Both the position numbers and the translations under genes were made by a program. Positions 45,316 through 54,769 of a DNA stretch of 64,000 bases are shown piece after piece. Numbering within the stretch: position 1 is the first letter of the stretch; every line of letters begins with the position of its first letter. Below the pieces are notes generated by a model. It saw only the letters and a program-made list of their open reading frames with translations. It was not told the origin of the DNA and did no database searches. The stretch lies in NCBI GenBank assembly GCA_047974375.1, contig JBKECF010000081.1:1-64000 (forward strand), given 5' to 3'. The DNA comes from JBKECF01 sp047974375 (GTDB lineage: Bacteria > Bacillota > Clostridia > Lachnospirales > CAMZNU01).

Positions 45316-46872
45316 ATGAGGGAAGAATATTATAAAAAAATTTTTATAAATGATTTAAATGTAGACACTAACCTTGTGAATCACATAGTAGAAAACTTTA
45401 GTGACTATCAAATAATAGAAAAAATTATAGAGGAAAGTTTTATAACCTTAGAGAATTTTAATACATATATTTTTGGTCGCTATGGTATAAAATGTGTAGA
45501 AAAAATTGAGAAAAATAATGGATTATGTAGTTTTATAATGGAGAATGAGGAAATACTTATAAAAAATAGGGTGTTTCCTCTTTTTGTAAATGAGAGTGAG
45601 ATTATAATGGCTTCGGCAAATTTATATTTTAATGAGATTTTAAATGAAGATTTTAAAAAAGATATTAAAATATATTATGCCTATAATCATGTAGTGGAAG
45701 AGAAACTTTTAGACTTTTTTGGAGATAAAGCTAAAAGTGAGGATACTATAGATGAAAGTAAAGATTTAGATGCATTGTTAAAAGTTGCTATTAATCATAA
45801 TGCAAGTGATATACATATAGAGCCCTTTGACGGGGTAAGACGTTGCAGATTAAGGTTAAATGGTCATTTGCAAGAAGTCCAGTTTTTTACTGAAGAAGAA
45901 TATAACAAAGTAGTATCTAAAATAAAATATTTAAGCAAAATAGATATTACAAAAAAACTAATTCCACAGGATGGACACTTTGAGAGCGAATTTTATAGAA
46001 AAAAATATGATTTTAGAGTTAGTTCTTTGCCAACTTTATTTGGTGAAAAAATAGTTATAAGAATAATATACAAGAGTGTAGAATTATTAAATACTAAAGA
46101 GATAGGGTTTGAAGAAGATGACTTGGTAAAATTGAATAAACTGTTTAAAGAAAAAAGCGGAATTATTTTAGTAACAGGTCCTACAGGCAGTGGAAAAACA
46201 ACAACATTATATAGTTTTATTAATGAGTTAAATACAAATGATGTGAATATAACAACAATAGAGGAACCAATTGAAAATGTAATAATGGGCATTAATCAGG
46301 TAGGCTTAAACTTTCGAGCTGGATTGAATTTTAATAATGTATTGCATTTTTTATTAAGGCAAGACCCTGACATTATAATGGTGGGTGAAATAAGAGATTA
46401 CGAAACAGCCAGATTATCTTTTACTTCTTCTATAACGGGACATCTAGTACTAAGTACCTTGCATACCAATAATGCGGTTGCAACGGTTTTAAGGCTTGTG
46501 GATATGGGCATAGATAACTATTTAATTACTTCGTCTTTAAAGGCTATTATTTCCCAAAGATTAATAAGACGTGTATGTGAAAGCTGCAAAGAAGTGGATG
46601 TAAATGCTAGTTTTAATGGGGATTTTGTAATTTATAAGAGTGTTGGCTGTAGTAGATGCAATTATACAGGGTATAGTGGAAGATTTTTAGTTTATGAATT
46701 ACTTATATTAGATGATGAATTTAGGGTGAAAATAAAAGGTGGCTCAACGGAAAGTGAGTTAAATAAATACTTAGTGGAGAAAGGCTTTATTTCCATAAGA
46801 AAAAGAGCAGAAAATGCGTTGAAAGAGGGTAAAACAACAGCAAATGAAATTGAAAAATTATTTTTGTATTAG
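45316..46872 (+). CDS. pilB: Type IV pilus/type II secretion assembly ATPase (PilB/GspE)
   Basis: The 518-residue hexameric ATPase powers pilus-like fibre assembly. After an N-terminal domain come the N2 region (ASDIHIEPFDG), Walker A GPTGSGKTTTLYSF, the Asp box TIEEPIE, Walker B LRQDPDIIMVGEIRD, the His box GHLVLSTLHTNNA and a tetracysteine zinc motif (CESCK then CSRCNYTG). All are intact. It is followed, with a 29-base overlap, by its platform protein. No pilin, prepilin peptidase or secretin gene is near, so this is a detached two-gene module. Confidence 0.93.
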   Translation: MREEYYKKIFINDLNVDTNLVNHIVENFSDYQIIEKIIEESFITLENFNTYIFGRYGIKCVEKIEKNNGLCSFIMENEEILIKNRVFPLFVNESEIIMASANLYFNEILNEDFKKDIKIYYAYNHVVEEKLLDFFGDKAKSEDTIDESKDLDALLKVAINHNASDIHIEPFDGVRRCRLRLNGHLQEVQFFTEEEYNKVVSKIKYLSKIDITKKLIPQDGHFESEFYRKKYDFRVSSLPTLFGEKIVIRIIYKSVELLNTKEIGFEEDDLVKLNKLFKEKSGIILVTGPTGSGKTTTLYSFINELNTNDVNITTIEEPIENVIMGINQVGLNFRAGLNFNNVLHFLLRQDPDIIMVGEIRDYETARLSFTSSITGHLVLSTLHTNNAVATVLRLVDMGIDNYLITSSLKAIISQRLIRRVCESCKEVDVNASFNGDFVIYKSVGCSRCNYTGYSGRFLVYELLILDDEFRVKIKGGSTESELNKYLVEKGFISIRKRAENALKEGKTTANEIEKLFLY

Positions 46873-48061
46873 TAGGGGAAAGAAATTTATTTATAAAACG
46901 GAAGAAAAAAGCGGATTTATTTATGCAAAAGATGAAATAGACGCCAATAAAATATTAGAAAGTAAAAATGTAAATGCAGTAGAAATTAAAAAAAGCAACT
47001 TATATATAGAAGGGCGCATATTTCTCAATGATGTAAATAATAAACTTAACAATGAAGATATTGCTTTTTTTTCAGACCAAATTGCATTTATAATTGAATC
47101 TGGCATTGATTTAAAAAAGGGTTTAGCAATATTAGATAAAAGGTTTACAGGTAAATTGCAAGGTAAAATAAAAATTATTTCTTGTGCTTTAGAAAGTGGC
47201 AAAGGTTTTTCAGAAAGCTTAACTTTGGCAAAAGGGTTTCCATACTTCTTTGTATCAATGGTAAAAATAGGAGAAAACAGCGATAAACTCTTGGATATAT
47301 TAAAAAGCCTTACCAATTATTATAATGAGAGAGATGAGTTTAGGAAAAAAATAAGGAACTCCATGTTATACCCAAGCGTTGTTATGTCCTTTATGGTTAT
47401 TGCTATTTTAGTTTCTATTTTTATTGTTATGCCTAATTATGCTGATTTATATAATTCTTATAGTGTTGAATTACCAACACTAACGAAGTATTTTATGAAT
47501 ACAATCAACTTTTTTGTAGAAAATGCAGTAATAATAAATATTGTATTTATAATATTGTTGTTATATGTAAGACGAGTTTTGAAAAATAATAAAAAGAGGT
47601 TTCATGAGTGTTTGTTACATGTGCCTATTATCAAGGATTATATAATTAAAGAGTTTAACTTTTTTTTCGCTGAAACAATAGCCCTGCTATTAAAAAGTGG
47701 TTTAACAATGGATTTATCCCTTTTATACTTGAAGGATAGTGTTGAAAATGAAAAAATAAAAGATGAAATAGAACTATTAGTATGTAATATACGTGAGGGG
47801 AAAGGGATTACAACTTCTATGGAAGAGAGTGATGTGTTTTTGCCAATACTTTATACATCTTTGGCAGTTGCTATGGAAACGGGACAAATGGAGAACTCCT
47901 TGGAAAAAATAGGAACATACCTACGTAGGGAACTTATTTTAAGCACAAAAAAAGCGGAAAAAACCATAGAAATAGGAATTACAATTTTTTTAGGCATAAT
48001 ATTAGGATTTATATTAATAAGTATGATGTTACCAACTTTTTATTTAATAGGAGGTTATTAA
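46844..48061 (+). CDS. pilC: Type IV pilus/type II secretion inner-membrane platform protein (PilC/GspF)
   Basis: The 405-residue protein has the two GspF/T2SSF domains, each ending in membrane helices: FFSDQIAFIIESGIDLKKGL with KIRNSMLYPSVVM, then FFAETIALLLKSGLTMD with LEKIGTYL. Three membrane segments are visible (around 170, 225 and 375). The start at 46844 overlaps pilB by 29 bases, which points to coupled translation. It overlaps the following NAD(P)HX repair gene by one base. Its pilin substrate must be encoded elsewhere. Confidence 0.92.
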   Translation: MKLKNYFCISRGKKFIYKTEEKSGFIYAKDEIDANKILESKNVNAVEIKKSNLYIEGRIFLNDVNNKLNNEDIAFFSDQIAFIIESGIDLKKGLAILDKRFTGKLQGKIKIISCALESGKGFSESLTLAKGFPYFFVSMVKIGENSDKLLDILKSLTNYYNERDEFRKKIRNSMLYPSVVMSFMVIAILVSIFIVMPNYADLYNSYSVELPTLTKYFMNTINFFVENAVIINIVFIILLLYVRRVLKNNKKRFHECLLHVPIIKDYIIKEFNFFFAETIALLLKSGLTMDLSLLYLKDSVENEKIKDEIELLVCNIREGKGITTSMEESDVFLPILYTSLAVAMETGQMENSLEKIGTYLRRELILSTKKAEKTIEIGITIFLGIILGFILISMMLPTFYLIGGY

Positions 48062-49524
48062 TGTTAGTTAATGCACAGGAGATGTATAAAATTGAAAATG
48101 ATTACTTTAATAATTTTGAAGTACCATCATTAATAGTTATGGAGCAAGCTGGTTTTAAAATTTCACAATATATGGAGTCTAGTGCCTTAGTAGTTTGTGG
48201 AATGGGAAATAATGGGGGAGATGGATTTGTTGTTGCTAGACATTTGTTTCAAAGAGATATAAAAGTAGAAATTATTTTTTTAAATACCAATAAAGAAAAT
48301 AAAGTTGATGCAGAAAAAAATCGAAAAATAGCCCAAAATTTAGGCATAAAAATAAATAATATACTTAAAATAGAAGACTTAAAAAAATTAAAAAATAAAT
48401 TTTTAGAATATGACAATATAGTAGATGGCATTTTTGGCATTGGATTCCATGGAGAAGTAAGTGAATTTTACAGAGAAGTTTTTTCTTATGTAAATACTGG
48501 GAGAAATATAATATCAATAGATATTCCATCAGGTTTAAATGCCTCTACTGGTAAGTATAATTTTTCTGTAAAAGCCCATAAAACTATATGTTTAGGGTTA
48601 CCTAAAATAGGCTTATATGTTTATCCGGGGTTCACCATTTGTGGAGAAATTTTTGTAGAAGAATTAGGATTTCAAGTAAAGGATACAAATGACCATTTAA
48701 TAAGTAAAAAGGAAATGAAACTTTTACCTAAGCGGGGTGTTAGGTCTAACAAAGGCTCTTTTGGAAAATGTAGCATAATAGCTGGCTCGAAGAGTATGAC
48801 AGGAGCAGCAATATTGGCAGGTAAGTCGGCATATAATGTAGGTTGTGGTTATGTGAAGATGTATGGTGATGAAAATTTTTGCAATATTATAAAAAATAAT
48901 ATTTATGAGGCAGTAACAATTCAAAAGAAGTATACAGATGGACTTCTAGACGACGAATTTATATTAAACAAAGATATTGTAGTAATTGGACCAGGCATAG
49001 GAGTTGGGGAAAGTACAATAAAATTAGTAAAAAATATAATATTAACAGAAAATAGTATGGTAATAGATGGTGACGCTCTTAATATACTAGCAAGGGATAT
49101 AAGCCTTTTAAATGATGTAAAAGGGGAAAAAGTGTTAACACCACACCCCATGGAAATGTCGCGCTTAATGGGCATAACAGCAAATGAAGTACTAGATAAT
49201 TATATAGACATAGCGAGGGAATTTTCAAAAAAATATAATGTGGTACTAGTGCTAAAAACCGAAAGAACAGTTGTAGCCAAAAATGGAAGAATTTATTTAA
49301 ATACAAGCGGAAATTCATCCTTAGCAAAGGCTGGTAGTGGCGATGTGTTGGCTGGCATAATAGGTGGATTAATGTCCCAAGGATTAGACGCTGTTACTTC
49401 TAGTAAGCTAGGTGTTTATATTCACGGTAGGTCGGGGGAGTTAGTAAGTGAAGAAAAAAGTTTATATTCAGTTAGTGCCAGTGATGTGTGTAACAATATA
49501 GGAATGGTTATAAAGGAGAGTTAA
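48061..49524 (+). CDS. nnr: Bifunctional NAD(P)H-hydrate epimerase/dehydratase
   Basis: The 487-residue fusion repairs hydrated NAD(P)H. The N-terminal YjeF epimerase domain (to about 200) has CGMGNNGGDGFVVARHL and the SIDIPSGLNASTG segment. The C-terminal ribokinase-like ADP-dependent dehydratase has IDGDALNILARD, TPHPMEMSRLM and the catalytic GSGDVLAGIIGGLMSQG. The TAATG overlap with pilC and the immediate start of proC behind it show one operon. Confidence 0.95.
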   Translation: MLVNAQEMYKIENDYFNNFEVPSLIVMEQAGFKISQYMESSALVVCGMGNNGGDGFVVARHLFQRDIKVEIIFLNTNKENKVDAEKNRKIAQNLGIKINNILKIEDLKKLKNKFLEYDNIVDGIFGIGFHGEVSEFYREVFSYVNTGRNIISIDIPSGLNASTGKYNFSVKAHKTICLGLPKIGLYVYPGFTICGEIFVEELGFQVKDTNDHLISKKEMKLLPKRGVRSNKGSFGKCSIIAGSKSMTGAAILAGKSAYNVGCGYVKMYGDENFCNIIKNNIYEAVTIQKKYTDGLLDDEFILNKDIVVIGPGIGVGESTIKLVKNIILTENSMVIDGDALNILARDISLLNDVKGEKVLTPHPMEMSRLMGITANEVLDNYIDIAREFSKKYNVVLVLKTERTVVAKNGRIYLNTSGNSSLAKAGSGDVLAGIIGGLMSQGLDAVTSSKLGVYIHGRSGELVSEEKSLYSVSASDVCNNIGMVIKES

Positions 49525-50304
49525 ATGAAAATAGGTTTTATTGGTTGTGGAAATATGGCCGAGGCTATAATAAGTGGTATTTATAAAAACATGAAAAATA
49601 TAGAAATATTTGGTTTTGATATAAATAAAGAAAAATGTAAAATTTTAGAAAAGAAATACGAGTTGAAATATAGAGATATAAATGAAATATTAGAGGTTGA
49701 TTATTTATTTTTAGCTATAAAACCAAATATGTACGAGAAAGTTATTAAAGAAATAAAAGATGGAGTAAATAAAAGTGTAATAGTGACTATGGCACCAGGG
49801 AAGACCATGGAACTAATAGAAAAATATTTTAATAAAAATGTAAAAATAATAAGAACTATGTCAAATACTCCTGCCTTCGTTGGTGAGGGCATGACAGCAA
49901 TAGCTTGTAATAAATTTATTGAAAAAGATGAAATGTATTACATTATAGAGGTCTTCAATAGTATTGGTAAATGCGAGGTTATTGAGGAAAAACTTTTTGA
50001 TGCAGTGGTAAGTGTAAGTGGATCATCGCCAGCGTATATATATGTATTAATAGAAGCAATGGCGGATAGTGCTGTTAGGACAGGCATGGCAAGGGATGAT
50101 GCGTATAAATTTGCAGCACAGGCAGTTTATGGAAGTGCAAAAATGGTATTGGAAACGGGGGAACATCCTGCAAAATTAAAGGACAATGTTTGTTCCCCTG
50201 GAGGGACGACTATAGAAGCTGTGGCAAAACTAGAGGAGCTAGGGTTTAGAAGTGCTATACAAGGTGCTATGGAGGTTTGTTACAATAAAAGTAAATCTAT
50301 GTAG
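49525..50304 (+). CDS. proC: Pyrroline-5-carboxylate reductase
   Basis: The 259-residue enzyme makes proline. The Rossmann motif is GFIGCGNMAEAIISG at the N-terminus; the C-terminal domain has SVSGSSPAYIYVLIEAMAD and CSPGGTTIEAV, both signature segments. It begins directly after the nnr stop codon and ends 10 bases before the CobQ-like start. Confidence 0.95.
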   Translation: MKIGFIGCGNMAEAIISGIYKNMKNIEIFGFDINKEKCKILEKKYELKYRDINEILEVDYLFLAIKPNMYEKVIKEIKDGVNKSVIVTMAPGKTMELIEKYFNKNVKIIRTMSNTPAFVGEGMTAIACNKFIEKDEMYYIIEVFNSIGKCEVIEEKLFDAVVSVSGSSPAYIYVLIEAMADSAVRTGMARDDAYKFAAQAVYGSAKMVLETGEHPAKLKDNVCSPGGTTIEAVAKLEELGFRSAIQGAMEVCYNKSKSM

Positions 50305-50314
50305 GAGAGAAAAA

Positions 50315-51169
50315 ATGACAAAGCAATTAATGATACAAGGAACGTCCTCAGGTGTAGGGAAGTCTATAATTACTACGGGCTTGTGCAGAATGCTTAAGCA
50401 AGATAATTTAAAGGTAGCTACATTTAAATCTCAAAACATGACTAATAATGTTTATGCGTTGGCTGATGGAAGTGAAATAGCAAAAACCCAATGGATAGCC
50501 AGCCTTGCGTGTAGAGCGGAGCCAATAGTTGAAATGAATCCTGTGGTGTTGAGAATATTAAATAAGGGAACGGATATTATTTTAAAAGGTAAATCTCAAG
50601 GTGTAATGACAAGAGAGGAATATGAGGAATATAAAAAAAACGTATGGAAGGATGTAATGGGTTCCTATGAATTTTTATGTAAAAATTATGAAGCCATTAT
50701 TATTGAAGGAGCAGGAAGCCCCGTTGAGCTGAATTTATTAGAGAATGATATAGTAAATATGAACTTAGCAAAAAAAATAAACTCTCCTGTTTTTCTGGTT
50801 GTGGATATAGATAGAGGTGGAGCTTTTGCCTATGTAAAGGGTACATTGGATTTACTTGAAAAAGATGAACTAAAATTAGTTAAGGGTATAATAATAAATA
50901 AATGTAAAGGCAATATTGTGCTATTTAAAGAAGTGGTTGAAAAAATGGAAGAAATAACTGGTATAAAAGTAGTAGGAACTATTCCATATAAACCAATAGA
51001 TATAGAAGATGAGGATAATTTAATAGATCCAGAATTTGGTGTAAAAACAGAAAAAAGCGTAGAGTATATGCATAAACAATTCGATATTTTAGCTGACCAT
51101 TTAAGGGCAAATTTAGATATGGAGTATGTGTATAAAATTTTAAAAGAAGGAGTACAGTATGAAAGGTAA
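50315..51169 (+). CDS. Cobyric acid synthase without amidotransferase domain
   Basis: The 284-residue protein starts with the CobQ dethiobiotin-synthetase-like domain: P-loop GTSSGVGKSII at residues 9-19, FKSQNMTNN, the IIIEGAGSPVELNL segment and LVVDIDRGGAFA. Full CobQ proteins are near 500 residues, and here the glutamine amidotransferase domain is gone. The last 30 residues (KQFDILADHLRANLDMEYVYKIL) resemble the helical tail found at the very end of normal CobQ, so the middle is missing rather than the end. Its ATG follows AGGAGAG. The last codons overlap the start of the Dph6-like gene by 11 bases. It may use free ammonia or a partner's ammonia channel. Confidence 0.78.
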   Translation: MTKQLMIQGTSSGVGKSIITTGLCRMLKQDNLKVATFKSQNMTNNVYALADGSEIAKTQWIASLACRAEPIVEMNPVVLRILNKGTDIILKGKSQGVMTREEYEEYKKNVWKDVMGSYEFLCKNYEAIIIEGAGSPVELNLLENDIVNMNLAKKINSPVFLVVDIDRGGAFAYVKGTLDLLEKDELKLVKGIIINKCKGNIVLFKEVVEKMEEITGIKVVGTIPYKPIDIEDEDNLIDPEFGVKTEKSVEYMHKQFDILADHLRANLDMEYVYKILKEGVQYER

Positions 51170-51812
51170 AAAATTCGTAGCCTCATTTAGTGGTGGTAAA
51201 GATAGTACATTATCAATATATAGAGCTATGGAGGCGGGGAATACACCCGTAGGCTTAATTACTACTTTCAACGAAAATGCAGAGGCTTCATGGTTTCATA
51301 ATATTCCTAAAACTTATTTAGAGAAAGTGGCAAAGTCCTTAAATATACCCCTTTATTTAATAAATACTATGGGTGATGATTATGGGGTGAAGTTTGAAGA
51401 AAAGTTAGCAGAAATGAAAAAATTAGGAGCAGAAGTATGTGTTTTTGGGGATATAGATATTGAGGACCATTACAAATGGTGTAGTGAAAGGTGTAAGAAT
51501 GTAGGCCTAGATTATTACTTCCCTTTATGGCTAGAAGATAGAAAAAGCTTAGTTTGTGATTTTATAGAAAAAGGTTTTAAAGCAGTTATTACAGTTCTTA
51601 ATCATGATAAGATGAATAAAAGTTTTATAGGTAAGACTTTAACAAATAGTCTAGTAGAAGACATAGAATTGTCTGGGGTAGATGTTTGTGGAGAAAATGG
51701 GGAATATCATACTTTTGTTTATGATGGGCCGATCTTTTCGGAAAAAATAGCAATGAAATTTAAAGAAATGGAAAGTAAAGATGCTTATACAAGAATAAAA
51801 TTAATAGACTAG
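51159..51812 (+). CDS. Dph6-type ATP-pyrophosphatase (diphthine-ammonia ligase family)
   Basis: The 217-residue protein begins with the PP-loop ASFSGGKDSTLSIYRAME (residues 8-25) and has the family middle CVFGDIDIEDHYKWCSERC and the ending CGENGEYHTFVYDGP. Archaeal and eukaryotic relatives amidate diphthine with ATP and ammonia; bacteria lack diphthamide, so the substrate is something else. Tight coupling (11-base overlap) to a CobQ-like protein that lacks its own ammonia-generating domain suggests a linked corrinoid amidation, but this is inference. A terminator overlaps its stop codon. Confidence 0.85.
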   Translation: MKGKKFVASFSGGKDSTLSIYRAMEAGNTPVGLITTFNENAEASWFHNIPKTYLEKVAKSLNIPLYLINTMGDDYGVKFEEKLAEMKKLGAEVCVFGDIDIEDHYKWCSERCKNVGLDYYFPLWLEDRKSLVCDFIEKGFKAVITVLNHDKMNKSFIGKTLTNSLVEDIELSGVDVCGENGEYHTFVYDGPIFSEKIAMKFKEMESKDAYTRIKLID

Positions 51813-51840
51813 ACCAATATTTAGAGGTCTAGTCTGTTTA
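51806..51840 (+). terminator. Terminator of the mutS2-dph6 run
   Basis: AGACTAGACC (51806-51815) pairs perfectly with GGTCTAGTCT (51826-51835), followed by GTTTAAG. The T run is short. Confidence 0.6.
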
Positions 51841-51856
51841 AGAATTTATAGAGAAT

Positions 51857-53098
51857 TTACTTTTTTTTACCACAATTAGAACAGAAATTACCAATTACTT
51901 TATTACCACAAGAACAAGCCCAAGAGCTACTTTCAGGCTGTTTTTCGCCACAGTTGGAGCAAAATTTACCTGTATTGCTACTACCACAGGTACAAGTCCA
52001 AGAATTATTTTCAGGCTGTCTTTCGCCACAATTTGAACAGAATTTGCCTGTATTTTCGTTGCCACATGAACATTTCCAGAGATTACCTTGTGGAGGTGCT
52101 GCGTTTTGAGGTTGTTGTTGATTAAATAGGTTAGTCGCATTTATGCCACCTGCATTCATCGCCATGTTCATTCCAGCGAAACCTACCATTGCACCGCCAC
52201 TATTTTTTGCTGCATTTTCCATGGATGTAGCCTGTGCTCCGGCTAATCTGCCGGCAGCCATATTTGCATTAGAAAGTAGAAGCATATCATCAATTTTATT
52301 TACTTTTTCTCTGTCTTCAGGATTTAAGGTTACTTGAGATATAGCTACACTTACTATTTCAAAACCACGTATATTAATCCACTCATCGTCTAAAATGTCA
52401 TTCATATATTTTGAAATTTCACTTTGACTTTGAGGTATTTGTGTGTATTTTTTTCCATCAATTGCTAAACGTGCTAAACTCTGTGACAGGGTAGAACCAA
52501 ATTCGTGGAGTAACTGGTTTTCCCAGTAGCTAGAAATGTTAAATTCATTATTAATATTTCCGCAAACATTTACATAAAATTTAATAGGATCTACAATTTT
52601 TAAGGAGGCAACACCAAAATATCGTATAGAGATTGATTGATACACTGGATCATCATATACAACTGGAGCGGAAGAACCGAATTTTCTGCCTGTTAATTCC
52701 TTAGTATTTATATAATAAACTCTTTGAGTGCGAGGAGTTTCACCACCATAGGTAAATCTTTTTTTGAATTCACTAAAAGATGACTTTAAACCACTGGAGA
52801 AGCTGCCACTAAAGCAACTTTGTTCAGTAGAAGAATCGTATGTAAATTCTCCCGCTTCGGCTGAAAATTCAACAATTTCACCATTGTCAACAATCATCAT
52901 GGCTTGACCTTCATTTATTATAATTATTGAACCGCTTGTTATTATATCATCGTTGCCATTATTGTTATTTTTACTATTTTTTTTCTTGCCCTTTTTTATT
53001 ATTACATTACTATCTAATGAATCACAATAAAAATATTCTTTCCATTGGTCTGCCATTACACTTCCAGCGGAAGAAAAAGCTGATTTAATTAATCCCAT
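51857..53098 (-). CDS. SPFH-like protein with three C-terminal zinc ribbons (YdjI type)
   Basis: The 413-residue protein starts MGLIKSAFSSAGSVMADQWKE, typical of the YdjI/virion-core-like group of the SPFH fold. After the SPFH-like part (to about 280) and an Ala/Met/Asn-rich linker (MVGFAGMNMAMNAGG), it ends in three near-identical zinc ribbons of the form CxCG-x6-8-FCSNCG. In Bacillus such proteins belong to an envelope-stress operon with PspA. I start at ATG 53098 behind GGAGGGTA. The upstream Tim44-like gene stops within 3 bases. Confidence 0.85.
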   Translation of the reverse strand: MGLIKSAFSSAGSVMADQWKEYFYCDSLDSNVIIKKGKKKNSKNNNNGNDDIITSGSIIIINEGQAMMIVDNGEIVEFSAEAGEFTYDSSTEQSCFSGSFSSGLKSSFSEFKKRFTYGGETPRTQRVYYINTKELTGRKFGSSAPVVYDDPVYQSISIRYFGVASLKIVDPIKFYVNVCGNINNEFNISSYWENQLLHEFGSTLSQSLARLAIDGKKYTQIPQSQSEISKYMNDILDDEWINIRGFEIVSVAISQVTLNPEDREKVNKIDDMLLLSNANMAAGRLAGAQATSMENAAKNSGGAMVGFAGMNMAMNAGGINATNLFNQQQPQNAAPPQGNLWKCSCGNENTGKFCSNCGERQPENNSWTCTCGSSNTGKFCSNCGEKQPESSSWACSCGNKVIGNFCSNCGKKK

Positions 53099-53099
53099 T

Positions 53100-54005
53100 T
53101 TATACCCTCCATTGTCCAAATTTATCTAAAACCCAACTATAGTCACCAGTTGTAATTACTGAATTACAGTATTCACATTTACCGCTAGATGTAACTTGAG
53201 ATGGTGCACCACAATTTGGGCAATTTGTAGTATTTGTGCCACGCTGTGATGATGTTTTTACGCCTTTACTACGTTTAAACTTTAATTCGTATTCACGGTA
53301 AACTCTATTTTTAGGGCTACCTTCGAGAACTTTTCCATTTTCGTCTGTTAAGTAGGCCAAAAGGGTTGCTGTAAGCTTTACTGTTATAAATTCGTAGTTA
53401 CCATCACGCTCAAACCTAGCAATTTGTGTTTCTAGTATTTCTTGTTTATCTAAATGTAATACCGTTTTATTTATAATGTATTCTTGTAACTGTTTGTTGT
53501 GAGTGTTGAATAGTTCGTTGCTTTCGAATGGGCGAATAGACTCCCATTTTTTTTCTTCCCAAGCTTCTTGTACACGTATGTAAACATCGTTTACATAGCT
53601 AATAAATTCATTTTTTGAAAAGTTCGGGTCATCGCTACGTATTTTAACAATTTCTGCATTTTCATTAATGAAATATTTTTGTGGCTGAGATTGTACAGGC
53701 GTTACTTGACTTCTAACAGGTCGTTTATTGCGAAATATAAAAGCACCGCCTACTATTAATGCCCAAACAATTATATTATAAGGAAATGGCAAGCTAAATA
53801 ATAAGTAGTAAAGAAAAAAACTATCACCACCACCACTATAACCACTGCTATATCTAGAGGAGCTACCTCGGCTACTGCTGCCTCCGCCGGAGAATGAATT
53901 ACCTACATCAGCAGCAAAAATGTTAATTGTAAGGAACAATAAAATAAAAATAACCAAACTTATAAAAAATAATAAACGTTTATCGATTTTTTTTGTCATA
54001 TACAC
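53100..54005 (-). CDS. Tim44-like domain membrane protein with zinc ribbon
   Basis: The 301-residue protein has a signal-like helix (LLFFISLVIFILLFLTINIF), a Gly/Ser/Tyr-rich segment (about 40-60), a second helix near 75-90, a Tim44-like domain (FISYVNDVYIRVQEAWEEKKW; FITVKLTATLLAYL) and a C-terminal zinc ribbon with CPNCGA and CEYC. Proteins of this build commonly neighbour YdjI-type SPFH/zinc-ribbon genes, as here. Both may form a membrane-bound stress complex; that function is inferred. Confidence 0.8.
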   Translation of the reverse strand: MYMTKKIDKRLLFFISLVIFILLFLTINIFAADVGNSFSGGGSSSRGSSSRYSSGYSGGGDSFFLYYLLFSLPFPYNIIVWALIVGGAFIFRNKRPVRSQVTPVQSQPQKYFINENAEIVKIRSDDPNFSKNEFISYVNDVYIRVQEAWEEKKWESIRPFESNELFNTHNKQLQEYIINKTVLHLDKQEILETQIARFERDGNYEFITVKLTATLLAYLTDENGKVLEGSPKNRVYREYELKFKRSKGVKTSSQRGTNTTNCPNCGAPSQVTSSGKCEYCNSVITTGDYSWVLDKFGQWRV

Positions 54006-54013
54006 TCCTTTTA

Positions 54014-54769
54014 CTACGCTAGAAAGAAATCAACTTTTTTCTTAATATATTTTTTAAAAATTGATGTAACTGTGTTTAAAGCTAAGCGAGGGTTATTATT
54101 TTCCTCACTTAAATGTGCCAAATAAACTTGCTCTAGGTTGCTTGTATCTATTTTAGTTAGAAGATTACCTGTTGCTATATTGCTTAAATGCCCTGTATTG
54201 CTTAGTATTCTGTTTTTTAAATAGTCTGGATATGAGCCATTATTTAGCATATCAATATCGTGATTACTCTCTATTAAAATTGCGTGGGAGCCTGATAGTT
54301 TGTTTGCTAAGTTGTCTGTTGCTATACCTATATCCGTAGTAACTGTATATTTTCTATTATTCATAAATATGTTATAGCCTACAGTATCGGAGGCATCGTG
54401 GCTTACACCAAAAGGAAGTAACATCATGTCGTTAAATGTAAACTTCTCTTCTTGATAAATTGTCATTTTGTTTGAATCATTTATTTTGCCGATTTTATTG
54501 TGTTTATCTATATACTTCCAAGTATCTTCTGTTGCAAAAATAGGTAGGTTATATTTACGGGACAAAACTCCCACGCCTGATATGTGATCCATATGCTCAT
54601 GAGTAACAAATATAGCGTCTAAATCTTCTGCACTTATATTTATGTCACTTAACAAATTTTCTATTTTTTTTCCAGCAGTTCCGGCGTCAATAAGTATGTT
54701 TGTGTTTCCGGAACTTATAAATGTGGCATTACCACTGCTTGAACTTATCAATGGTTTAAATATTTCCAT
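54014..54769 (-). CDS. walJ: Metallo-beta-lactamase-fold hydrolase WalJ/YycJ
   Basis: The 251-residue protein begins KPLISSSSGNATFISSG and carries the metal motif FVTHEHMDHISGVG with later His in PFGVSHDA and ESNHD. It matches the YycJ/WalJ group of exonuclease-like hydrolases that in Firmicutes usually sit with walKR. Here no walKR genes are near and it instead follows murA directly (stop of murA is adjacent to its ATG). Confidence 0.88.
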   Translation of the reverse strand: MEIFKPLISSSSGNATFISSGNTNILIDAGTAGKKIENLLSDINISAEDLDAIFVTHEHMDHISGVGVLSRKYNLPIFATEDTWKYIDKHNKIGKINDSNKMTIYQEEKFTFNDMMLLPFGVSHDASDTVGYNIFMNNRKYTVTTDIGIATDNLANKLSGSHAILIESNHDIDMLNNGSYPDYLKNRILSNTGHLSNIATGNLLTKIDTSNLEQVYLAHLSEENNNPRLALNTVTSIFKKYIKKKVDFFLA

